Shown piece by piece: positions 27,366-32,554 of a DNA stretch of 32,554 nt. A program made the position numbers and the translations under genes. The stretch's first letter is position 1; the number at the start of each line of letters is the position of its first letter. Source of the DNA: Burkholderiaceae bacterium (GTDB taxonomy: Bacteria; Pseudomonadota; Gammaproteobacteria; Burkholderiales; Burkholderiaceae_B); contig JARXAG010000037.1 of NCBI GenBank assembly GCA_029866055.1, positions 1-32,554 on the forward strand, read 5' to 3'. Under the pieces are notes generated by a model. It saw only the letters and a program-made list of their open reading frames with translations. It made no database searches and was not told where the DNA came from.

Positions 27366-27439
27366 TTTAATTGGGGTGCGTCCCTAATTAAAGAGCAAAA
27401 GCAAAATAGGTAGGGTTAATTGGGGACGCACCACCCTAC
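27366..27439. repeat. REPIN-like pair of inverted palindromic repeats beside the RAYT gene
   Basis: GGTGCGTCCCTAATTAA (27375-27391) recurs in inverted orientation at 27416-27432 with 16 of 17 positions matching, 24 bases between. The first unit is itself a hairpin: TTTAATTGGGG (27366-27376) pairs with CCCTAATTAAA (27382-27392), one G-T wobble, around a 5-base loop. The second unit is enclosed by GTAGGGT (27410-27416) and ACCCTAC (27433-27439). Two inverted REP-like units directly after a RAYT stop codon is the REPIN layout. The pair lies between the gltB promoter and the RAYT 3' end, so it could also act as a bidirectional transcript boundary. Confidence 0.65.
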
Positions 27440-28128
27440 AGAGTGACCCGCTTGGGCCTGCCGCGCAGACCTGGTTGCACACGGCGATTGGCGCAAAGAG
27501 CAAGCTCGGTCAAAAAATGCTGGTCTCCTAAGCCCCACTGACCCTTCAAGGCTAACTCGATTTGATGGTCGCTGGCGGCACCATTACCTGCATTGAGCCG
27601 ATCGCGATAGGCAGCTTGTCGGGCAAAGGGGGTGTTGCCGCACAGCCAATAATCGGCGTGCGGTTGCAGCCAATTCGCCCTGGAGTCACTGCCCTCGGTG
27701 TGTGCGTGTGCAGACGACCACGCCCATTGCGTCGGTTCGTCAACCAAGCCTTCTCGCGTTGTGCTGCGCTCTAACCAAATGAGGCAAGGCAAGACCCAGC
27801 TCTCGGGTTGTGGGATCGTTGAGCGATATCGCCCGCTAAACACGCCACCAAGCTTTAAGTGCGCAGCTAACCGGCGCCCAAGATCTTGAATCAAGCGAGA
27901 CATGCCGACTGCTTCGCTTGGTGTAGCGAGCACGTATAACCCTGTTGACGCGATGCACCAGCCGTGGATAGCAACGCGATGCTGATGGGCGCTCTGCCCA
28001 AGCCAACTGGCCAAACGCTCAAAGCTTTGCCCCGCAGACGTACTCAGCACACGGGCGGTGGCAGGGGTGAACTGTGCCGTAATGAGTTGCGCTTGATCCG
28101 GCGCAAACAGCCGAGGGAGTCGAGCCAT
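27436..28128 (-). CDS. RAYT-like (IS200/REP-associated transposase family) protein, catalytic motifs degenerate
   Basis: 230 residues from ATG 28128 (MARLPRLF). The frame of the TnpA_REP family is recognisable: RLPRL at the N-terminus, HRVAIHGWCIASTGLYVLAT where family members read Y-x-LMPNHxHLL-x-TP, MSRLIQDLGRRLAAHL, GVFSGRYRSTI for the usual LWQGRFKS, then ESWVLPCLIWLER where the catalytic-tyrosine helix (YLLxxYRYIELNPVRA) should be, and WAWSSAHAH for WSSYRxH. The HUH histidines are replaced by STGLY (61-65) and the tyrosine positions by W/L, so it should not cut DNA. The C-terminus has NRRVQPGLRGRPKR, with an AT-hook-like RGRP core. It starts 31 bases after the YjiK-like gene, with a poor ribosome site. 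Probably a domesticated DNA-binding protein; alternatively a decaying transposase, though the reading frame is intact. Confidence 0.75.
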   Translation of the reverse strand: MARLPRLFAPDQAQLITAQFTPATARVLSTSAGQSFERLASWLGQSAHQHRVAIHGWCIASTGLYVLATPSEAVGMSRLIQDLGRRLAAHLKLGGVFSGRYRSTIPQPESWVLPCLIWLERSTTREGLVDEPTQWAWSSAHAHTEGSDSRANWLQPHADYWLCGNTPFARQAAYRDRLNAGNGAASDHQIELALKGQWGLGDQHFLTELALCANRRVQPGLRGRPKRVTL

Positions 28129-28159
28129 CGCTAAAGAAGCTTCATTTTTAAAACTAAGC

Positions 28160-29107
28160 TTAGGGCTTGCGTAGGCGGTAGAACAAATTTGGCGCGCTGA
28201 CGATATACAGACTACCCGCTTCGTCGGTTGCCACGCCTTCTGGCCTAGGCATCGGGGTTGCACCTTTGTTGGGCGATAAAGACAACATGCCCCGGCCTTC
28301 GCCGCTATCTCCGTCAAGCTGCACAATCATCTGAGACTCTTCGCTTAACAGGAACACACGCCCCGTGACTGGGTCAACCTCGACCGACGACAGATCAGTG
28401 GCAAAGGGTATCTCTTCAAGCCAACGGCTCACATTTTCAATACGTAGACCGCGCGAATCCGGAGACTGCAGATAATTTAGCCCGCTGACTCGGTATAAGG
28501 CCCTTGGGCTGTGTTCTTTAGCGATATAAAGGCGGTCACGCTTGAGGTCATAGCCCAAGCCTTGAAAACCGTGATTACTGTCCTCTGACTCGCCAAATCT
28601 TAAGACCAGCGAGAAACTGCGAGTGGTGTCAATTGTTTGCGGGGTTGCTGGAATCTCGACCAGCGCGATCCGGTTGCGCGCGCCATTGACTAACGCCACG
28701 CGATTACCGCCTACCCAGGCGATCCCATCGACGTCTGACATGCCTTTCACTGGATAAGTTGCCAGCAATTGGCCGTCGATCGACAGCGCATGTAGGGCTG
28801 TGGGCTTGTTGGAAACGGCCAAGAGGCGCTTTTGCAGTGCATCATAGGTCAGACCCGAGAGATTGCCCTCGACGCCCGCGATGACCTTGGCACGGTCTGG
28901 CGGGGCATACCCAGTCAGTGTGTTGCCTCCACCGCTAGCGACCTTTTTCTCAAACTGCGCCTGTTTGGCGGCCAAACCCGACACCCAGCGGTATGCCACT
29001 TGCTCGGCATGATAAAAGCGCACACCGATATAGGTTGTCCAGCCCATGGCTATGACAACAAGACAAGCTAACAAAATCTTTGATAAAAACTTGACTAAAT
29101 CGGACAT
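28160..29107 (-). CDS. Membrane-anchored SdiA-regulated (YjiK-like) beta-propeller protein
   Basis: About 315 residues. An N-terminal helix (ILLACLVVIAMGWTTYIGVR, about 11-30) anchors it; the rest is expected in the periplasm. The body resembles the SdiA-regulated/YjiK family: NLSGLTYDALQKRLLAVSNK, GMSDVDGIAWVGGNRVALVN, GFQGLGYDLKRDRLYIAKEH, LSSVEVDPVTGRVFLLSEES and PEGVATDEAGSLYIVSAPN are successive propeller blades. No enzymatic function is established for the family. Start chosen at ATG 29107; an in-frame TTG four codons earlier is possible and ribosome sites are weak for both. It is divergent from rpoH and followed closely by the RAYT-like gene. Confidence 0.82.
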   Translation of the reverse strand: MSDLVKFLSKILLACLVVIAMGWTTYIGVRFYHAEQVAYRWVSGLAAKQAQFEKKVASGGGNTLTGYAPPDRAKVIAGVEGNLSGLTYDALQKRLLAVSNKPTALHALSIDGQLLATYPVKGMSDVDGIAWVGGNRVALVNGARNRIALVEIPATPQTIDTTRSFSLVLRFGESEDSNHGFQGLGYDLKRDRLYIAKEHSPRALYRVSGLNYLQSPDSRGLRIENVSRWLEEIPFATDLSSVEVDPVTGRVFLLSEESQMIVQLDGDSGEGRGMLSLSPNKGATPMPRPEGVATDEAGSLYIVSAPNLFYRLRKP

Positions 29108-29221
29108 ACCAGAACCCAAAATGAACCAGCAAGGCTATCGCCCGCTAGTCGCCGACCGCAGCCCCTTGAGATTAACACCACAAGAAGAAATGCGGAACTT
29201 TCTGATCATAAGCCCGTCTTA

Positions 29222-29248
29222 TTAGCACTCGGGCAACGAGAGTGCTAA
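29222..29248. promoter_or_regulatory. CIRCE element (HrcA operator) upstream of rpoH
   Basis: The sequence TTAGCACTC (29222-29230), nine bases, GAGTGCTAA (29240-29248) is an exact match to the consensus CIRCE operator of the heat-shock repressor HrcA; symmetry extends two more bases each side (29220-29250). It lies 43 bases before the rpoH start. Because the likely rpoH promoter overlaps it, HrcA binding should repress rpoH at normal temperature. hrcA itself is not in the window. Confidence 0.92.
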
Positions 29249-29251
29249 TAT
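29222..29251 (+). promoter_or_regulatory. Candidate rpoH promoter overlapping CIRCE
   Basis: TTAGCA (29222-29227, four of six bases to the -35 consensus) and TAATAT (29246-29251) are 18 bases apart, and both fall in the CIRCE arms. This gives a transcript start near 29258 and a short leader. The overlap with the operator supports repression by occlusion. The -35 match is moderate. Confidence 0.4.
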
Positions 29252-29291
29252 ATCCAAATGCATCGTGCCCGTGTTTTGGAGCGATTTTCTC

Positions 29292-30170
29292 ATGACAAAT
29301 TCAGCTGCTTTGACTTTACAACCATCACAACTTGCAATGGCTATCTCGAATCCTGGCTCGCTGGGAACGATTGAGGCCTATATAACGACTGTCAACCGCT
29401 TGCCGGTGCTATCCGCTGAGCAAGAGCTCACGCTCGCGCGTCGCTTGCGCGACAACGAGGATATCGCCGCGGCCCGCGAACTTGTGCTGTCGCATCTGCG
29501 CTTGGTGGTTTCAGTCGCCCGGCAATATTTGGGCTACGGCTTGCCTCACGCAGATTTGATCCAAGAAGGCAACGTAGGGCTGATGAAGGCGGTTAAACGC
29601 TTTGATCCCGAGCGTGGCGTGCGCCTCGTATCGTTTGCTGTGCACTGGATTAAAGCCGAAATTCATGAGTACGTCGTGCGCAACTGGCGTATGGTTAAAG
29701 TCGCCACAACCAAAGCCCAACGCAAGTTGTTTTTTAACTTGCGCAGCATGCGACCCGACGGCCAAACGCTTGACACACACCAAGTGGCAGAGATCGCTGC
29801 AACGCTAAAGGTGAGCCCCGAAGACGTCCGTGAAATGGAAGTCCGGATGTCGGGGCGCGAACTGTCGCTCGAAAATCAGGACGACGATGACGAGTCATAC
29901 GCACCAATCGCCTACCTGTCAGACGAGGGTCGCTCAGACCCCACGCAGGTACTCGAGCGTCACGCCGCGGATGAGAGGCAGGGCAGTGGTTTGACGCAGG
30001 CACTCGACATCCTCGACGAGCGCTCACGACGCATCGTAGAGGCACGCTGGTTGCAAGACGACGGCGGCGCCACTCTGCATGACTTGGCGGCCGAATTCGG
30101 CGTGTCAGCAGAACGTATTCGCCAGATCGAAGTTGCAGCGATGAAAAAAATGCGCTCGCACCTGAGCTAA
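29292..30170 (+). CDS. rpoH: RNA polymerase heat-shock sigma factor (sigma-32)
   Basis: Directs transcription of heat-shock genes. From ATG 29292, with GGAG about 10 bases upstream, the protein has 292 residues. Region 2 shows LVLSHLRLVVSVARQYLGYG, LIQEGNVGLMKAVKRFDPER and RLVSFAVHWIKAEIHEYVVR; the diagnostic RpoH box QRKLFFNLR is at 143-151; region 4 ends with the helix-turn-helix TLHDLAAEFGVSAERIRQIE. A GTG nine codons earlier would add a non-conserved leader. It is preceded by a CIRCE operator and followed after 3 bases by an antiporter gene, so the two are likely co-transcribed. Confidence 0.97.
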   Translation: MTNSAALTLQPSQLAMAISNPGSLGTIEAYITTVNRLPVLSAEQELTLARRLRDNEDIAAARELVLSHLRLVVSVARQYLGYGLPHADLIQEGNVGLMKAVKRFDPERGVRLVSFAVHWIKAEIHEYVVRNWRMVKVATTKAQRKLFFNLRSMRPDGQTLDTHQVAEIAATLKVSPEDVREMEVRMSGRELSLENQDDDDESYAPIAYLSDEGRSDPTQVLERHAADERQGSGLTQALDILDERSRRIVEARWLQDDGGATLHDLAAEFGVSAERIRQIEVAAMKKMRSHLS

Positions 30171-30173
30171 ACA

Positions 30174-32554
30174 ATGGGTATCGGCTCAGTTGTCTTCGGA
30201 TTTGCTGGGCTGTTAGCGCTGATTTGTTTTATGCCCCCGCTGGCGGGGCGACTCAAACTCCCGTACGCGGTGTTGCTCGCGATTGTAGGCTGTGCGATCG
30301 GCCTGTCTGGTCAATATCACCACCATATGCCACCCGTGTTGGGCGAGTTTTTAAGCCTCTTCAATCACATTGAAATATCGTCCGACACTTTCTTAATTGT
30401 CTTCTTGCCGGTGCTGTTGTTCGAGACGGCGTTAGCAATGAACGTACGGCGCCTGATTGATGATTTAGGCCCCATTCTTCTGCTTGCGATTGTTGCCGTC
30501 TTTGTGAGCACAGCCTGCGTAGGACTGGTCCTCGCACAGTTCTCTGGCTTTAGTCTGGTGATCTGTCTGATTCTGGGCGCAATTGTCGCCACGACCGATC
30601 CGGCGGCCGTGGTAGGTATCTTCAAAGAGGTCGGGGCGCCGACTCGGCTCTCGACACTAGTTGAGGGAGAAAGCCTGTTAAATGACGCGGCTGCGATCGC
30701 GGTCTACACCTTCATGCTTGCCCTGTTGTCTCAAGCGGGTGAGGGCGCATCACCAATGCTCATCCCCGCTTTTTTAAAGATGTTTCTAGGTGGAGCGGCA
30801 ACAGGGTTTTTGCTCGGCCGCCTGACTTGCTTATCGTTTGTTTGGTTGCGGGGCTGGCCCGTTGCAGAAATCTCGCTGACTCTGTCACTTGCCTATTTTG
30901 CCTACTTTGTGGCCGAGCACTATCTACACGTGTCTGGTGTGGTGTCAACCGTGGTCGCTGGCTTGGTTGTCGGCTCGACCGGGCGCACACGCATGGCGCC
31001 ACTGACATTTGAAAACTTATCACAGTCGTGGCATCAGTTTGGCTTTTGGGCCAACTCGCTAATTTTTATTCTTGCCGCGATGCTGATCCCGAAAATGACC
31101 GAGCACGCGACGTGGATCAATTTGTTTTACGTCGCTCTGGTGTTTGGTGCCACGCTTTTTGCGCGTGCGACCGTTGTCTTTGGCTTGTTGCCCCTGATGT
31201 CTTGGTTGCGCATCGGCACGCGCGTGAGCACGAGTTTTAGAGTGGTAATTTGGTGGGGCGGTTTACGTGGTGCGGTGTCGTTGGCCTTGGCGTTAGCCGT
31301 GACAGAACACTCTAGTCTGCCCGAGGAGGCGCGCAGCTTCATCGCCATCTCTGTCACCGGTTTTGTATTGGCGACGCTGTTTTTAAATGGCCTCACGTTA
31401 CAGCCACTGATTAAGCTTTTGGGGCTCAACGCACTGACTGCAAAAGAGCGTGCGTTGAGCAACCAGGCCGTGATTGTGACGACCGCTCTGATTCAATTAG
31501 AAACGGACCAACTTGCAAAAAGCGAGGCGGTACATGAAAGTGCACACACGCGAGTGCACAAGGTCTTTGATCAGGCACTCTTGCATGCTAGCGACATTCA
31601 ACTTGCCGATTTTTCAGAGGCCGAAAAGTTTGAATTGGGCTTGTTGATTTTGGCGCGCCGTGAGTTTGAACGCTACTTCAATGTGCTCAAGCACGACATC
31701 ATCGATCGGCGACTCGCCGAAAAACTCTTGGGCCGCGCCGAGCGGCTTGAGGACCTCGTACGCACCTCGGGCTTAGAAGGGTTTCGCTCAGGGGTGACCC
31801 GTTCACTGCGTTACCCACGCCGGTTTCGCCAAGCTTTGCGAGTGCACGAGCGCTTTGGCGTGCAAAGTTGGCTTGCCTACGAACTGACCCAGCGCTTTAT
31901 CGCCTTGATGTCGACGCGTTCGGTCGCACAGCAATTGCTCGAATTTGCAGAAACGAAATTGCCAAAAATTATCGGACCCAGCGCGACCGCACAAGTGTCT
32001 CAGGCGCATCGAGAGCGCCTTGAGCTTGTCCGCGAGGCATTACATGCTCTCGAGCTGCAATATCCGATCTACTCGTTGTGGCTGCAAGAGCGTTACCTTG
32101 GTCGGATAGCGCGCGGTTTGGAGCGTGAAAAATATGCTGAGATGCTTGAGCAGTCGCTAGTGAGTGGTGAGGTGTACGCCGATCTGCGTGACAAAGCCGA
32201 TGCGCGGTGGGAGTTTCTTGAACAAGAACAGCCCTTGGATATTGAAATGAGTGCTGTCGCACTGGTGACTCGTGTGCCGCTGCTCTCAGAGTTGCCCGCA
32301 CAAGCCTTGAGCGAAGTCACAAAAATGTTGACGCCACGGCTCTTTCTACCCAATCAGCTCATTTGGGGGGCGCAGTTGCCTCCCTTCGGTCTTTATATCG
32401 TCGCCTCTGGGGCCGTCACGGTGCTCTTGCCAGACGGCACTCACGCAGAACTCGGATCAGGTGAGTTTTTTGGTGAGCTTGCTTTGTTAAGTGCCGAAAA
32501 GATCGAGGGCTTTGAGGTTCGCTCGTTGGGCTACAGCAAAGTGTTGTGCCTGCC
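30174..32554 (+). CDS. CPA1-type Na+/H+ antiporter with C-terminal cyclic-nucleotide-binding-like domain (partial)
   Basis: Open for 793 codons from ATG 30174 to the window edge. Residues 1 to about 418 are a multi-helix CPA1 exchanger (MGIGSVVFGFAGLLALICFM at the start) with TTDPAAVVG (Asp142) and the ESLLNDAAA signature containing the CPA1 Asn170-Asp171 pair; WWGGLRGAVSLALALAV is also typical. A cytosolic, mostly helical, charged region follows (about 420-700), then a cyclic-nucleotide-binding fold: LYIVASGAVTVLLPDG and GEFFGELALLSAEK (763-776). In the phosphate-binding cassette the usual PRxA arginine is not seen (KIEGFEV instead), so ligand binding is doubtful. Transporter plus long tail plus CNBD is the arrangement of plant SOS1. 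It begins 3 bases after rpoH with a weak ribosome site, implying coupling. Confidence 0.9.
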   Translation, partial: MGIGSVVFGFAGLLALICFMPPLAGRLKLPYAVLLAIVGCAIGLSGQYHHHMPPVLGEFLSLFNHIEISSDTFLIVFLPVLLFETALAMNVRRLIDDLGPILLLAIVAVFVSTACVGLVLAQFSGFSLVICLILGAIVATTDPAAVVGIFKEVGAPTRLSTLVEGESLLNDAAAIAVYTFMLALLSQAGEGASPMLIPAFLKMFLGGAATGFLLGRLTCLSFVWLRGWPVAEISLTLSLAYFAYFVAEHYLHVSGVVSTVVAGLVVGSTGRTRMAPLTFENLSQSWHQFGFWANSLIFILAAMLIPKMTEHATWINLFYVALVFGATLFARATVVFGLLPLMSWLRIGTRVSTSFRVVIWWGGLRGAVSLALALAVTEHSSLPEEARSFIAISVTGFVLATLFLNGLTLQPLIKLLGLNALTAKERALSNQAVIVTTALIQLETDQLAKSEAVHESAHTRVHKVFDQALLHASDIQLADFSEAEKFELGLLILARREFERYFNVLKHDIIDRRLAEKLLGRAERLEDLVRTSGLEGFRSGVTRSLRYPRRFRQALRVHERFGVQSWLAYELTQRFIALMSTRSVAQQLLEFAETKLPKIIGPSATAQVSQAHRERLELVREALHALELQYPIYSLWLQERYLGRIARGLEREKYAEMLEQSLVSGEVYADLRDKADARWEFLEQEQPLDIEMSAVALVTRVPLLSELPAQALSEVTKMLTPRLFLPNQLIWGAQLPPFGLYIVASGAVTVLLPDGTHAELGSGEFFGELALLSAEKIEGFEVRSLGYSKVLCL

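Noticed and set aside
27366-28128. Complete IS200-type insertion sequence
   Set aside because: Catalytic motifs are degenerate, and no left-end hairpin or second flanking repeat was found upstream of the gene; better described as a RAYT relic with a REPIN.
28129-28326. N-terminal 66-residue extension of the RAYT-like protein
   Set aside because: It overlaps the 3' end of the YjiK-like gene in another frame and has no family similarity; the conserved part begins MARLPRLF at 28128.
29734-30174. 146-codon minus-strand frame over rpoH
   Set aside because: Antisense to the conserved sigma-32 region 3/4 coding sequence; Arg/Pro/Ser-rich composition typical of a shadow frame.

Overview
The window looks like chromosomal core DNA from a betaproteobacterium in the order Burkholderiales, most likely Alcaligenaceae-like. 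Three things suggest this: the long conserved block mla - ABC export - ibaG - murA - his - hinT - tat, a Bug-type solute receptor beside gltBD, and moderate-to-high GC as judged by eye (not computed). No rRNA, tRNA, CRISPR array, prophage or intact insertion sequence was found. Coding density is very high; the longest gene-free stretch is about 217 bases (4951-5167).

Layout. (1) 1-1946, minus: petA and petB of the cytochrome bc1 complex; petB runs off the left edge. (2) 2097-4594: mscL (plus), a NIF3-family protein (minus) and a DegS/DegQ-like serine protease (plus); the last two diverge with only 15 bases between start codons. (3) 4609-4950, minus: a small XRE-type regulator preceded by a 24-bp palindrome that is probably its operator. 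(4) 5168-19900, minus: a tightly packed series of 21 genes read in the order mlaF-mlaE-mlaD-mlaA-mlaC, an ABC ATPase and permease, ibaG, murA, hisG-hisD-hisB-hisH-hisA-hisF-hisI-hisE, hinT, tatA-tatB-tatC. Many stops and starts overlap. It combines outer-membrane lipid transport, the first committed step of peptidoglycan synthesis, histidine synthesis and twin-arginine export. Two expected members are absent: mlaB (between mlaC and the ABC ATPase) and hisC (between hisD and hisB). (5) 20042-27285, minus: gltB-gltD followed by an orphan Bug periplasmic receptor gene. (6) 27366-28128: a REPIN-like pair of inverted palindromes directly behind a RAYT-type (REP-associated tyrosine transposase) gene whose HUH and tyrosine catalytic motifs are not recognisable, suggesting a domesticated DNA-binding relic. 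(7) 28160-29107, minus: a membrane-anchored SdiA-regulated (YjiK-like) beta-propeller protein. (8) 29222-32554, plus: a perfect CIRCE element, rpoH (sigma-32), and 3 bases after its stop a CPA1-type Na+/H+ antiporter with a long cytosolic tail and C-terminal cyclic-nucleotide-binding-like domain, running off the right edge.

The most interesting points are the REPIN plus catalytically degenerate RAYT next to gltB, the CIRCE element that puts rpoH under apparent HrcA control together with an SOS1-like antiporter, the two gene losses inside an otherwise conserved superoperon, and the palindromic operators around the XRE gene. No wholly new multi-gene system was seen; nearly all genes belong to known families.
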